The notes: generated from the sequence alone by a model not told the origin. Shown: positions 18,601 through 30,611, counted from the stretch's first letter. The stretch is 64,000 bases of DNA from an uncultured Bacteroidia bacterium (GCA_902789445.1 CADAOB010000002.1:1-64000), one strand, 5' to 3'. Translations and numbers: made by a program.

Positions 18601-19375
18601 ATTCCTGCTGCGTATAGCGCAGGCGCTTGGGGTCGTCGATATCGGAATTGGTGGTCAGGCAGATGAGCCGGTCGTGCGCCGGACCGTCCTCTTTCCGGAT
18701 GAAATGGACGTCGTTGGTGGCCACCACCTTTACACCTTCTTCTTCGGCCAGCTGGAAGATCACGGGATTGACAACCATCTGGGCCTCATAGACGTCGCCT
18801 ACGCCCGGGATGTCGGTCTTGTGGTTCATAACCTCCAGATAATAATCGTCCCCGAAGACACGTTTGTGCCAGCGGATGGCTTCCCGGGCCGCGTCGATGT
18901 TCCCGTCCATGATGTCGCGGGGAATCTCACCGGCCAGGCAGGCGGAGCAGCAGATCAGGTTTTCGTGGTAGCGCTCCAGGATCCCGTGCGACACACGGGG
19001 TTTGTAGTACATACCCTGCACGTGGCCCTCCGTACAGATTTTCATCAGGTTCCGATAGCCGTCGTAGTTCTTGGCCAGCAGGGTGAGATGGTAATACTTC
19101 CGGTGGTCGTTGTCCTTGAGGTGGTGGTCATAGTGACGGGTCACATAGACCTCGCATCCGATGATGGGCTTGACAATCGGCTGCTTGTTGTCGTCCAGGT
19201 TGCTCTTGTCGTAGGCGAATTTGAAGAACTCCTTCACGCCGTACATGTTGCCGTGGTCGGTGATGGCCAGGGCGGGCATCCCCAGCTCGCGGGCGCGGGC
19301 GAAGAGTTTCCCGATATCGGAAAGACCGTCGAGAATCGAATATTGCGTGTGGACGTGGAGGTGTACGAACGGCAT
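15647..19375 (-). CDS. dnaE: DNA polymerase III subunit alpha
   Basis: The 1242-residue replicative polymerase shows an N-terminal PHP domain (FVHLHVHTQYSILDG, residues 3-17), the C-family polymerase palm with the catalytic aspartates in MPDIDVDFE (about 441-449), the fingers region with FNKSHATCYAWVSYQTAWLKA (near 830), a helix-hairpin-helix and a C-terminal OB-fold. Length fits DnaE1-type enzymes of Bacteroidales. I chose ATG 19375, since residues upstream do not match the family. It lies just beyond the groEL terminator and probably has its own promoter, which I could not identify. Confidence 0.96.
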   Translation of the reverse strand: MPFVHLHVHTQYSILDGLSDIGKLFARARELGMPALAITDHGNMYGVKEFFKFAYDKSNLDDNKQPIVKPIIGCEVYVTRHYDHHLKDNDHRKYYHLTLLAKNYDGYRNLMKICTEGHVQGMYYKPRVSHGILERYHENLICCSACLAGEIPRDIMDGNIDAAREAIRWHKRVFGDDYYLEVMNHKTDIPGVGDVYEAQMVVNPVIFQLAEEEGVKVVATNDVHFIRKEDGPAHDRLICLTTNSDIDDPKRLRYTQQEYLKSEEEMAALFPDHPEVLAHTLEVADKVALYKIDHDYILPKYKIDAAFLSEIDRHLEEYAEFIEAGKNDPKGNYRGDDFCKSVAYLCHLTYEGAKIRYGETLTDEQSERIAFELKTISSMGFPDYFLIVQDYIRAMRAQGWLVGPGRGSAAGSVVAYCLWITNLDPIKYQLLFERFLNPERISMPDIDVDFENLEAAHRYVEETYGIDHVSRVITFGTMLAKGAIKDVARISHVSIDESNRLSKMVPARLSERVKNDKGEIEEKNVKITLKNCFRLVPEFKEELAKENNELNKEVLEYAEQLEGSIRQVGMHACATIIGPGNLSDYIPICLSKDKDTGEDVWTSQYDGHYIEECGLLKMDFLGLNTLSIIHKTLDLIREGHGVDIDIEAIPIDDKATYELYGRGDTTSIFQFESPGMKEWLQRLHPERFEDLIAMNALYRPGPMDYIPDFVDRKLGLKPITYDTPEMEEFLQDTYGITVYQEQVMLLSQKLAGFTKGQADKLRKAMGKKKIKDMEELYVKFMDGGRAHGHDDKLLNKIWQDWRAFAEYAFNKSHATCYAWVSYQTAWLKAHYPAEFFAANMSCNLNDMEEITKIMDDTRRWQIQVLGPDINESSTEFTVNKAGNIRFGMGGIKGVGANVIDAVIAERRKGGPFTSIFDFVERMPLGVINRKVVECLVYAGAFDSFTEISRPQFFYETGSGKDDTYLDALLRYASKYQNDTMSATMSLFGDMEELKPVRPAIPPLVPEYNEMEFLKKEKECVGMYLSAHPLDRFKFEIDTFANTTIARLDEIDRNLQTDKSVQNAEFLVAGLVSACEIRYTKSGNKPWCRFTLEDYTGSHQFSLFSKDYETFMKYTQVHSALLVKCVTRQRFRKKDEQEGEPTYEIRIQNIVLLSNTKDSFIKEFHVELPLKDSTPELRSKLVKEFKRHKGNARLYIDLVFEHDGQEDHLSLFSKKITLSPDYALYDFLNKNNLRHRLVTKVEM

Positions 19376-19434
19376 AGGGCAGGACGGGTTGAAAAGGACG
19401 AGCAAGTTAGGGAAAATATCGCGAAGGGACAAAA

Positions 19435-19462
19435 AAAAAGCCCGACCGCAGCCGGGCTTTTT
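19435..19462 (-). terminator. Rho-independent terminator of groES-groEL
   Basis: AAAAAGCCCG (19435-19444) and CGGGCTTTTT (19453-19462) form a 10-bp stem with an 8-nt loop. On the minus strand it is followed by a run of nine T residues, 17 bp beyond the groEL stop. This is the clearest intrinsic terminator on the minus strand. Confidence 0.85.
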
Positions 19463-19478
19463 ATCAACAGGCGATGGC

Positions 19479-21397
<1,919 letters not shown>

Positions 21398-21424
21398 GAT
21401 TTGTATTTTTTACGTTTTATTGTT

Positions 21425-21432
21425 TACTTTTG
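21425..21432 (+). promoter_or_regulatory. -7 box of the TlpA-like lipoprotein gene
   Basis: TACTTTTG matches TAnnTTTG and lies 39 nt before the ATG at 21472. Confidence 0.45.
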
Positions 21433-21471
21433 CCCCTGCTTATGGCAAATTGAGTGCCAACAACCCGTACT

Positions 21472-22293
21472 ATGACAAAATGTCACTTGACCTTGCTGGC
21501 AGCCTTCCTGCTGCTCTTGAGCGCCTGCAAACCCGACCGGCCGCAGGGCCCTTCCCTGTCGGAATACGGCGCCTCCTCGCAATCAACGCAGAGTGCCCTC
21601 TTTGAGAAATACGTCATCGAACTGCTCAACGCAAGTCCCGACCGGGCCGCCCGGATGCAGGACAGCGTGATGGCCATCGCCGAGAGCGACAGCCTCCAGT
21701 GGCAGCGCATCACCGAATTCGAAGAGAGCTTCCTGCTGGACCCCAACAGTCCCTACCGCAACGAAGAACTCTATATCCCGGTCGTGGAACATCTGCTCAG
21801 TTCGCCGCTGGCTTCGGAAAAGCAGCGGATGCGGGCAGCCTGGATCGAACCGCGCCTGAAGCTGAACCGGCCGGGCCAGCCGGCCGCCGACTTCAGTTTC
21901 ATCTCACCCAAAGGCCGGCGCGAGCATTTGCACGCGATTATCGACGCCCGGCACCCGCAGCGCACGATCCTCTTTTTCAGCAATCCAGGCTGCCCCAACT
22001 GCAAGGAAATCACGGAAGCCCTGTCGAACAGCCTGCTCGTGCAGTCGATGCTCGAAGACGGACGGCTGCTGGTGATCAATGTCTATCCGGACGAGGATGT
22101 GCAGGCCTGGCTCGACTATCTGCCCAACTATCCTGCCGAATGGGTCTGCGGCTACGACGCCGACCAGATCCTCAACAGCGGCACGCACTACTGGCTGCGG
22201 GCCATCCCTTCCCTCTACCTGCTTGACGAAGAAAAGCGGGTCATCCTCAAGGACGCCCCGCTCAATCTGCTGATTGCCACCCTGCATCAATAA
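21472..22293 (+). CDS. DUF5106-type thioredoxin-like lipoprotein
   Basis: The 273-residue product has a lipobox (LLLLSAC, Cys17) and is thus a predicted envelope lipoprotein. Its N-terminal half resembles the helical DUF5106 region found before thioredoxin folds in Bacteroidales, and its C-terminal half has a thioredoxin-like fold with the redox motif GCPNCKE (CxxC near residues 175-178) and a cis-proline site at RAIPSLYLLD. A role in thiol-disulfide exchange in the envelope is likely. I chose ATG 21472 because the signal peptide starts there; an in-frame GTG at 21454 is possible. The 3' end overlaps that of ispE by 7 bp, tail to tail. Confidence 0.85.
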   Translation: MTKCHLTLLAAFLLLLSACKPDRPQGPSLSEYGASSQSTQSALFEKYVIELLNASPDRAARMQDSVMAIAESDSLQWQRITEFEESFLLDPNSPYRNEELYIPVVEHLLSSPLASEKQRMRAAWIEPRLKLNRPGQPAADFSFISPKGRREHLHAIIDARHPQRTILFFSNPGCPNCKEITEALSNSLLVQSMLEDGRLLVINVYPDEDVQAWLDYLPNYPAEWVCGYDADQILNSGTHYWLRAIPSLYLLDEEKRVILKDAPLNLLIATLHQ

Positions 22294-23027
22294 ATGCCGA
22301 ACAGCGCCGAACCGCTTCCGGACATCGCCGCATAGAGCGCCCCGTCCGCGTAAAGCGCATCCCGGGCCGCGGCCAGGGATGGATGGCGGGCGAAGACCGT
22401 CTCCTCGAAATCATTGACCAGATGCCCGCGCCAGGCTGCGACGGGCTGCCGGACGATCGCCTCGATGCGTTCTGCCGGTTCGTGCGGCGTAATGCCCGCA
22501 TAAGCCTCCCGTGTCGATACGAAGACCGCCTGCGGAAAAATGCGCAGCGTATGGTCGCCCAGCGAGAAATCCAGCGGCGTGAGGATCTCGCCGCGGCCCC
22601 GGGCCAGCATCGGCCGGTTGTAGATGAAAAAGGCGCAGTCGCTGCCCAGTTGCGCGGCCAGGCCGGCCAACTCTTCCTTCGGAATGCCCAGGCCGAAAAG
22701 CGTATTGAGGCCGCTCAGCGTGAACGCAGCATCGGCAGAGCCCCCGCCCAGGCCGGCGCCCATCGGGATTTTCTTGTAAAGATGAATCTCCACGGGGGGG
22801 ATGCCGCAGCGCTCGTGCAGCAGCCGCCAGGCCTTTTCGCAGAGATTCTCACCCTCGATCTGCGCGCCATAGACCTGCATCCGGAACGAATCGGCGTGGA
22901 CCAGTTCCAGGATGTCGCACAGGTCCGGGACGGGGTAAAAAAGGGTCTCAATGTCGTGATACCCGTCGGAACGCTTCCGTACGACATTGAGGCCCAGGTT
23001 GATCTTTGCATTGGGATAGAGCAGCAT
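22287..23027 (-). CDS. ispE: 4-diphosphocytidyl-2-C-methyl-D-erythritol kinase
   Basis: IspE phosphorylates CDP-methylerythritol in the non-mevalonate route to isoprenoids. The 246-residue protein shows the N-terminal PNAKINLGLNVV substrate-binding block, the GHMP-kinase ATP loop PMGAGLGGGSADAA (about residues 88-101) and the C-terminal MSGSGSALFG glycine loop. ATG 23027 was chosen because the family begins exactly here. It follows nrdJ by 13 bp on the same strand. It is slightly short against the E. coli enzyme but normal for the phylum. Confidence 0.95.
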   Translation of the reverse strand: MLLYPNAKINLGLNVVRKRSDGYHDIETLFYPVPDLCDILELVHADSFRMQVYGAQIEGENLCEKAWRLLHERCGIPPVEIHLYKKIPMGAGLGGGSADAAFTLSGLNTLFGLGIPKEELAGLAAQLGSDCAFFIYNRPMLARGRGEILTPLDFSLGDHTLRIFPQAVFVSTREAYAGITPHEPAERIEAIVRQPVAAWRGHLVNDFEETVFARHPSLAAARDALYADGALYAAMSGSGSALFGIY

Positions 23028-23040
23028 CGCTTGCGTCCTC

Positions 23041-25566
23041 CTATCCGCATTTCGAATAGCCGCAGTCCAGGCACACCAGGCAGCCTTCCTGGTAAACGAG
23101 ATTCGAGCCGCCGCACTGGCTGCATTTCTTGCCCGACTCGTCGCGCGTGCCATCGGGGATATAGCGCTTGAGCGCGCGCTCCACCCCGTTCTTCCAGGTA
23201 TTGATCGAGTCGCTGTCCAGTTCCAGTCCCTGCACGAGGTTGAGCACGTCCACGATGGGCATGCCGTTGCGCAGGACGCCCGAGATCAGTTTGGCATAGT
23301 TCCAGAACTCCTTGTTGAACATGTGGGAGATGCCGCCCACCACGCTGGGATAGCCATATTTGTCCTGGAAATGGAAATCGTAGCGGCTCTTGCCGGTGCT
23401 GGGGTCTTTTTCCTTGACGATCCAGCCCTTGTCGATGCTGCGCGGGATGCTGCGCGTGTCTTCGTCCACGATGCCCGTAAAAATCTCGTAAGGCTGGCCG
23501 TTCAGCTTGCCTACCAGCGCGATCCAGTGTTCATTGCCGTTGCGGAAACGGATGACGTCGGCCTCGAGCGACTGCGGGCGCTTCTTCGGGCGGATGGCCG
23601 CCTTCTTCTCCTTTTCCTTGTCGCCGGAAACGAGCACGCCGCTGCGCGAGCCTTCGCGATAGACCGTAATGCCCTTGCAGCCGCTCTCCCAGGCCGTGCG
23701 ATACACCTGGCCGACCATTTCCTCACTGATGTCTTCCGGCAGGTTGACGGTCACGCTGATGCTGTGGTCCACCCATTTCTGGATCTGGCCCTGCATCTTG
23801 ACCTTGGCCACCCAGTCCACGTCGCCGGCCGTCGACTGATGGTAGGGTGATTCCGCCACCAGCGCGTCGAGGGCGGCGCGATCCATCTGCAGCACGTCTT
23901 CGCGGCGGTGTCCGGCGATTTCGGCCCAGTCGAGGAACTTGTGGTGGAAGACATAATATTCCTCGTAGCTGTCACCCTTGTCGTCGCGGAAGCTCACTTT
24001 GACATTCTTGTCGTTGGCATTGACCTTCTTGCGGCGCAGGTAGAACGGACGGAACACGGGTTCGATGCCCGACGTGGTCTGCGTCATCAGGCTGGTGGTG
24101 CCGGTCGGGGCGATAGTCAGCATCGAGACGTTGCGCCGGCCCGTTTTCACCATCCGCTCGTAGAGCGCCGGATCGGCGTCCTTGATGCGCAGGATCATCG
24201 GGTTGTGCTCCTCCTTGGCGGCCTTGTAGATGGGGAAGGCGCCGCGGGAAGCTGCCATGTCGACGGAGGCGCGGTACGCCTCGACGGCCAGGGTCTTCTG
24301 CACCTGGACGGCGAAGGCGATGCCTTCCTCCGAGCCATAGCGCAGGCCCAGGGCGGCGAGCATGTCGCCTTCCGCCGTGATACCCAGGCCTGTCCGGCGT
24401 CCGCCGAGGGTCTTCTTGCGGATCTTGAGCCAGAGGTTGTGCTCGATGCGCTTGACTTCGTCGTCCTCGGGATCCTGCTCGATCTTGGCGAGGATCTGCT
24501 CGATCTTCTCCATCTCCAGGTCGATCAGGTCGTCCATCAGGCGCATGGTCAGGGCCACGTGCTGCTTGAACAGGTCCATGTCGAAGCGGGCCTTCGGCGT
24601 GAAGGGATCTTTCACATAGGAATACAGGTTCATCGCAATCAGGCGGCAGCTGTCGTAGGGACAGAGCGGAATCTCGCCGCAGGGATTGGTACTCACCGTG
24701 CGGTAGCCTTCGTCGGCGTAGCAGTCGGCTACCGACTCGCGCAGGACCGTATCCCAGAACAGGACACCCGGCTCGGCCGATTTCCAGGCGTTGTGGATGA
24801 TCTTCTTCCAGAGTTTGGCGGCATCGATCTCCTTCTCATATTTCGGCTTGTCGCCATAGACCGGATATTGAAGCTTGTAAGGCGTGCCTGAGAGTGCGGC
24901 CCGCATGAATTCGTCATCGATCTTGACCGACACGTTGGCGCCGGTCACCTTGCCCTGCTCCATCTTGGCATCGATGAAGCGCTCCGAATCGGGGTGCTTG
25001 ATCGAGATGGTGAGCATCAGGGCGCCGCGGCGGCCGTCCTGGGCCACTTCGCGGGTGGAATTGGAGAAGCGCTCCATGAACGGCACTACACCCGTGGAAG
25101 TCAGGGCGCTGTTGAGCACGGGACTGCCCGTCGGGCGGATGTGCGACAGGTCGTGGCCCACGCCGCCGCGGCGCTTCATCAGCTGCACCTGCTCCTGGTC
25201 GGTCATCAGGATGCCGCCGTAGGAGTCGGCCGGATGGTCGTGGCCGATCACGAAACAGTTGCTCAGCGAGGCCACCTGGTGGTCGTTGCCGATGCCGGTC
25301 ATCGGGCCGCCCTGCGGGATCACATAGCGGAAATCTTTCAACAAGGCAAATATCTGCTCTTCGCTGAGCGGATCGGGATAATTCTTCTCGATGCGGGCGA
25401 ATTCCTTCGCCAGGCGGTGGTGCATGTCCTCGGGCGACTGTTCATAGAGATTCCCGAAGGAATCCTTCATCGCGTACTTGTTGATCCAGACCGTCGCAGC
25501 CAGTTCATCTCCATGGAAATAGGCACGGCTGGCCGCGAGGGCTTCTTCATAGGTATAGGTTTTCAT
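23041..25566 (-). CDS. nrdJ: Adenosylcobalamin-dependent ribonucleotide reductase (class II)
   Basis: The 841-residue enzyme reduces ribonucleotides to deoxyribonucleotides with B12 as radical source, needing no oxygen. Visible landmarks are the first redox cysteine in SLSNCFVIG (about 103), the RRGGVGHDLSHIRP segment, the active-site motif NPCGEIPL with the thiyl cysteine and glutamate (about 295), and APTGTTSLMTQTTSGIEPV near 495. The C-terminus is a zinc-ribbon-like tail (CSQCGG and CLDCGYSKCG) that probably shuttles electrons. It is followed by ispE after 13 bp. This points to B12 use and an anaerobic life style. Confidence 0.95.
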   Translation of the reverse strand: MKTYTYEEALAASRAYFHGDELAATVWINKYAMKDSFGNLYEQSPEDMHHRLAKEFARIEKNYPDPLSEEQIFALLKDFRYVIPQGGPMTGIGNDHQVASLSNCFVIGHDHPADSYGGILMTDQEQVQLMKRRGGVGHDLSHIRPTGSPVLNSALTSTGVVPFMERFSNSTREVAQDGRRGALMLTISIKHPDSERFIDAKMEQGKVTGANVSVKIDDEFMRAALSGTPYKLQYPVYGDKPKYEKEIDAAKLWKKIIHNAWKSAEPGVLFWDTVLRESVADCYADEGYRTVSTNPCGEIPLCPYDSCRLIAMNLYSYVKDPFTPKARFDMDLFKQHVALTMRLMDDLIDLEMEKIEQILAKIEQDPEDDEVKRIEHNLWLKIRKKTLGGRRTGLGITAEGDMLAALGLRYGSEEGIAFAVQVQKTLAVEAYRASVDMAASRGAFPIYKAAKEEHNPMILRIKDADPALYERMVKTGRRNVSMLTIAPTGTTSLMTQTTSGIEPVFRPFYLRRKKVNANDKNVKVSFRDDKGDSYEEYYVFHHKFLDWAEIAGHRREDVLQMDRAALDALVAESPYHQSTAGDVDWVAKVKMQGQIQKWVDHSISVTVNLPEDISEEMVGQVYRTAWESGCKGITVYREGSRSGVLVSGDKEKEKKAAIRPKKRPQSLEADVIRFRNGNEHWIALVGKLNGQPYEIFTGIVDEDTRSIPRSIDKGWIVKEKDPSTGKSRYDFHFQDKYGYPSVVGGISHMFNKEFWNYAKLISGVLRNGMPIVDVLNLVQGLELDSDSINTWKNGVERALKRYIPDGTRDESGKKCSQCGGSNLVYQEGCLVCLDCGYSKCG

Positions 25567-25687
25567 CGTATGGGTTTATCTTGGAAACAGGCTACGAAGT
25601 TAGTGCAAATTGCCCGCGGTGTGCAAGGCTCTCCGACGCAATTTTTCAACAGCTAATAAACAATTGCGCATTCAGCGCCCTTTTTCT

Positions 25688-25695
25688 TAACTTTG
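25688..25695 (+). promoter_or_regulatory. -7 box of the double metallophosphatase gene
   Basis: TAACTTTG lies only 5 nt (CCAAC) before the ATG at 25701. Because the signal peptide begins exactly at that ATG, a leaderless mRNA is the simplest reading. Confidence 0.6.
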
Positions 25696-25700
25696 CCAAC

Positions 25701-28148
25701 ATGAAAACTTTTTTCCCCACCCTTCTGCTCACCGTCCTGCTGGGCCTGTCTGCAAGCACGCTGACAGGCAGCAACCCGCCTGCAATCCTCAACCTTCCCG
25801 TTACGTCGCAGATTTACAGTATTTCGACGGGGCCGGGAGAGGATGCCTCGACCTCCATGGGCATCAGCTGGGCTTGCGACACCCTCGTCAAGCACACCTG
25901 CGTCCTGCTGACCGAGGCCGCCGACAAGGCATGGGCGTCGGCCCGCGAAATTGCACCGACGCAGCACCGTCATGTCGATGTCTTCAAAGGCGTTTTCTCG
26001 ACTGCCGCCGACGGCAGTGACCTGTATGAAGATGCGGTGTTCACCAAGTGCGGCGTGATGCTGACGGGACTCAGGCCCGATACCGACTACAAATACGTCA
26101 TCGTGAACAAGGATGGGGATCAGGCGCAGTGCCGGAGTGCCGAATATTCTTTCCGGACGGCCGGCGCCGAGAACTGGTCGGCCTGCATCATCTCCGATTT
26201 CCACAGCTATCCGCCGCTTCCCGGCCGTCTGGCAGCGGCCATGGCCATGATCGATACGATGCAGCGCGTGGATCCTTCCCTGGACTGGATCTTCAGTCCC
26301 GGCGACGTGGTGGCCTGGGGCGGCAGCTATTCTTTCTGGCGCCGTCTCTTCGAAGAGGAGAATTTCAACGAATTCTTCTGGGCGCGCGTGAACGGCAATC
26401 ATGACAACTGGACCCGCGAATCCCAGATCACCCACAACTTCGATATCCCGAACCACTACTTCACCAATACATCTTTCTATCCGCAGAACGGTTATTCCGG
26501 CCAGGAGGGCGTATGCTACCACTTCCGCTACGGCAACACGCTCTTTGTCATGCTCAATACGGAAGACATGAGCAAGCCCGGTGAATTCGAAGCCGCGGCC
26601 ACCTGGCTCCGCGACTGCGTCAACCTCGCGCGGGGCAGCGAGAATCCGCCGACCTTCGTGGTGGTCTGCATGCACTATGAGTGGTTTATCGGCACCAATG
26701 GCCGGAGTTCCGAATACACGCGCTGGCACCGGATCTTTGACGAGCTGGGCGTGGACCTGGCCGTCTCGGGCAACAACCACGTGTACATCCGCACGCCCGC
26801 GCTGTACGACGGCAAGCCAACCGACGGCAGTTATGGCACGGTCTATCTCCAGACCACCGCTTCCGACAACAACCGCGGCCGCTCCTTCGCCGACACGCCC
26901 ATGCAGAATGCCGACAAAATCATCTTCCGCTGGACGGAGGGACCCCATTCCGTGAGTGCCATCCACATGGATGTAAACCCGCAGCGGATCGCCCTCACCC
27001 TCCTGGACCGGAACGGCAAGGGGATCGACAGCACGGTCGTTCCCGCAAAGCCGCGCAGCCAGGCGCAGGAGACGCACCTGGCCATCGGACCCTGGGTGAC
27101 CGACATGAGTGAGAACGCCTTCACGGTCCTGTGGACGACCGACATCCCCTGCCAGGGATGGGTCGAGCTCGACAACGGACGCCGGATTTACGAAGACTAT
27201 GCGGGCCGGAAACTGTTCGGCACCTTCCATACGGTCCGCGTCGAGGGCCTTTCCCGCGGCGCGCAGTACGGCTACCGGGTCGGCAACCGGGTCGTGGATC
27301 CGACCAATCCGCGCAGGCCGGTCTTCGGCCGGGACATGCTGTCCGGCCGCTACAGCGTCACAACCTTCGATCCCAATCGCAGGGAATGCCATTTCTCCGT
27401 CCTCAACGACGTCCACATGCGGCTGGACCACTATGCTGCCTTGCTGGATGACATCGACTTGGCCGAAAACGATTTCCTCTTCCTCAACGGCGACATCATC
27501 TCGGCCGGCAACTGGACGCTGGACAGCCTGGTCAAGTACGAGGTAGCGCCCCTGGGGCCTTACGGGGCCAACCTGCCCGTCCATTTCGCCCGCGGCAACC
27601 ACGAGGGCCGGGGCAGCGGAGCCACGCTGGTCGAAAAGGTCTTCCCGAAAGCGGAAGGGGCACCCTATTATTACACCTTCCGCGAAGGACCCGTTGCCTT
27701 CCTTGTCCTGGATGCCGGTGAGACCGGCGTGGCCAACTCCCTGGCCCTGACCGGTGAACGGATCTACGAAGACTACCTGCGCGAGCAGATGGAATGGGTC
27801 GGGAAAGTCATGAAAGAGCCGGCTTTCCGCAAAGCGCCCGTCAAGATCTGCCTCATCCATGCGCCCATGATCGATTCGGGCGACCCCAACGACTTTGTAC
27901 CGCACGGCTGGATGAACCGCAACTTCCTCCCGCTGCTGGACAAGGCGGGCATCGACCTGATGATCGGCGCCGACCTGCACAAGTATTTCTTCATCCCGGC
28001 CGGTTCGATGAACAATGCTTTCCCGATCATCGTCAATGACAACCAGTCGCGGCTCGATGTCAAAGTCCGACGGGGACACATCTACCTGACGGTTTACGAC
28101 GAAGCGGGCAAGGTCCTCGTCCCGACAAGAGATATTCCTGTCAAATGA
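25701..28148 (+). CDS. Secreted protein with two tandem purple-acid-phosphatase-like modules
   Basis: The 815-residue protein has a signal peptide (first about 22 residues) followed by two repeats of a fibronectin-like domain plus a calcineurin-like metallophosphoesterase. Module 1 carries SDFHSY (Asp166, His168), SPGDVV (201), NGNHDN (232-235) and GNNHVY. Module 2 carries NDVHMR (about 570), NGDIIS (about 598), RGNHEG (about 632) and ADLHKY. All the usual metal-binding blocks are recognisable, although the last GHxH block is altered in both. It is likely a periplasmic or surface phosphatase. Family members usually have one module, so the duplication is unusual. It is monocistronic, with a -7 box 5 nt before the start codon. 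Confidence 0.85.
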   Translation: MKTFFPTLLLTVLLGLSASTLTGSNPPAILNLPVTSQIYSISTGPGEDASTSMGISWACDTLVKHTCVLLTEAADKAWASAREIAPTQHRHVDVFKGVFSTAADGSDLYEDAVFTKCGVMLTGLRPDTDYKYVIVNKDGDQAQCRSAEYSFRTAGAENWSACIISDFHSYPPLPGRLAAAMAMIDTMQRVDPSLDWIFSPGDVVAWGGSYSFWRRLFEEENFNEFFWARVNGNHDNWTRESQITHNFDIPNHYFTNTSFYPQNGYSGQEGVCYHFRYGNTLFVMLNTEDMSKPGEFEAAATWLRDCVNLARGSENPPTFVVVCMHYEWFIGTNGRSSEYTRWHRIFDELGVDLAVSGNNHVYIRTPALYDGKPTDGSYGTVYLQTTASDNNRGRSFADTPMQNADKIIFRWTEGPHSVSAIHMDVNPQRIALTLLDRNGKGIDSTVVPAKPRSQAQETHLAIGPWVTDMSENAFTVLWTTDIPCQGWVELDNGRRIYEDYAGRKLFGTFHTVRVEGLSRGAQYGYRVGNRVVDPTNPRRPVFGRDMLSGRYSVTTFDPNRRECHFSVLNDVHMRLDHYAALLDDIDLAENDFLFLNGDIISAGNWTLDSLVKYEVAPLGPYGANLPVHFARGNHEGRGSGATLVEKVFPKAEGAPYYYTFREGPVAFLVLDAGETGVANSLALTGERIYEDYLREQMEWVGKVMKEPAFRKAPVKICLIHAPMIDSGDPNDFVPHGWMNRNFLPLLDKAGIDLMIGADLHKYFFIPAGSMNNAFPIIVNDNQSRLDVKVRRGHIYLTVYDEAGKVLVPTRDIPVK

Positions 28149-28159
28149 CAAAATAATCG

Positions 28160-28167
28160 TATCTTTG
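28160..28167 (+). promoter_or_regulatory. -7 box of the ThiL-like gene
   Basis: TATCTTTG lies 15 nt before the ATG at 28183. It argues against the alternative upstream TTG start at 28165, which lies inside the box. Confidence 0.6.
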
Positions 28168-28182
28168 GAGAAAAATCCAAAG

Positions 28183-29145
28183 ATGACCCGTACTGAAATT
28201 GCTGCTATTGGGAAACAGACCGCCCTCGAACGCCTTTTCGAAGACAGCGGTTACAAGAATGAAAACACGTCCGCCACGGCCCACAAGATCCTGCTTGAGG
28301 GCTGCGACTTCGATTTGGTTTATACGCCGTTGAAACACTTGGGATACAAAGCCGTGCTCTGTATTCTCGGCGAATTGTACGCCGCTCTCCGGCAACCGGA
28401 TTCCCTGTCGGTCATCCTGGGACTTTCCAAGCGTTTCTGCTACGAAGATGTCGCCGCCTTATGGGAAGGCGTGCTGGCCGCCTGCCGGGAGCACGGCGTC
28501 AAGCATCTTTCCCTCGACCTGGTCCCTTCGGTAAACGGACTCTGCATCAGCCTGGCGGCCGGCGGCAGCCAGAAGCAGGAAATCCTGGACAAAATCCCGG
28601 AGGCCAGAAACAGGGACCTGATCTGCCTGAGCGGCCACGTGGGCGCCGCCTACATGGGCCTGCACGTCCTCGAGAGGGAAAAGGTAGCCTTTACCGGCAC
28701 GGGCGCGCAGCCCGACCTGTCGCAATACAAAGCGGTCCTGGCCAGTTACCTGAGCCCGGAAATCAAGCCGGACCTGCTCGCGCGCTTCCTGGAAGCGGAT
28801 GTCCTGCCGTCCCGCGGCTATTTCCTGACCCACGGCCTGGGCGAGGCCGTCATCCGCCTGACCCGCGACACGGGCCTGGGTGCCAAAGTCTATCTGGAGC
28901 GGATTCCCATCTCTTCGCAGACTTTCGCCATGGCGGAAGAGATCGACATGGATGTCGTGACGGCCGCCATGAACGGCGGCGACGACTATAAATTCCTCTT
29001 CGTCATCCCCATCAGCCAGCACGAAACCTTCCGCAAGGAATTCCACGATTTCGAGGTCATCGGCCACCTCGCCCAGCCCGACGTCGGCCCCGTCCTGGTC
29101 ACCCCCGAAGGCGCCGAAATCCCGATCCATGCGCAGGGGTATTAA
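28183..29145 (+). CDS. Degenerate thiamine-monophosphate kinase (ThiL) homologue
   Basis: The 320-residue protein clearly belongs to the ThiL/PurM fold: LLEGCDFDLVYTPLKHLGYKA (37-57), RDLICLSGHVGAAYMG near 144-159, the THGLG block (216-220) and AAMNGGDDY (261-269). But the catalytic sites are altered. The N-terminal GDDAA metal-binding segment is missing, the StD before LLEG is TAHK, the GDTT loop reads SLDLV (110-114), the site normally SDxxAM reads GELYAA, and GLSD reads GLGE. It therefore probably cannot phosphorylate thiamine phosphate in the usual way and may be a pseudoenzyme with a new role. ATG 28183 is set by the -7 box just upstream. It lies between the phosphatase and the suf operon, with its own promoter. 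Confidence 0.75.
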   Translation: MTRTEIAAIGKQTALERLFEDSGYKNENTSATAHKILLEGCDFDLVYTPLKHLGYKAVLCILGELYAALRQPDSLSVILGLSKRFCYEDVAALWEGVLAACREHGVKHLSLDLVPSVNGLCISLAAGGSQKQEILDKIPEARNRDLICLSGHVGAAYMGLHVLEREKVAFTGTGAQPDLSQYKAVLASYLSPEIKPDLLARFLEADVLPSRGYFLTHGLGEAVIRLTRDTGLGAKVYLERIPISSQTFAMAEEIDMDVVTAAMNGGDDYKFLFVIPISQHETFRKEFHDFEVIGHLAQPDVGPVLVTPEGAEIPIHAQGY

Positions 29146-29163
29146 TTATTCTTTATTCTTTCT

Positions 29164-29171
29164 TATCTTTG
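29164..29171 (+). promoter_or_regulatory. -7 box of the suf operon
   Basis: TATCTTTG lies 7 nt (CGCTGCG) before the sufB ATG. I see no IscR- or Fur-like operator around it. Confidence 0.6.
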
Positions 29172-29178
29172 CGCTGCG

Positions 29179-30611
<1,433 letters not shown>

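Noticed and set aside
28165..28182. TTG start for the ThiL-like gene
   Set aside because: The codon lies inside the -7 box TATCTTTG, so it cannot be within the transcript; ATG 28183 is preferred.
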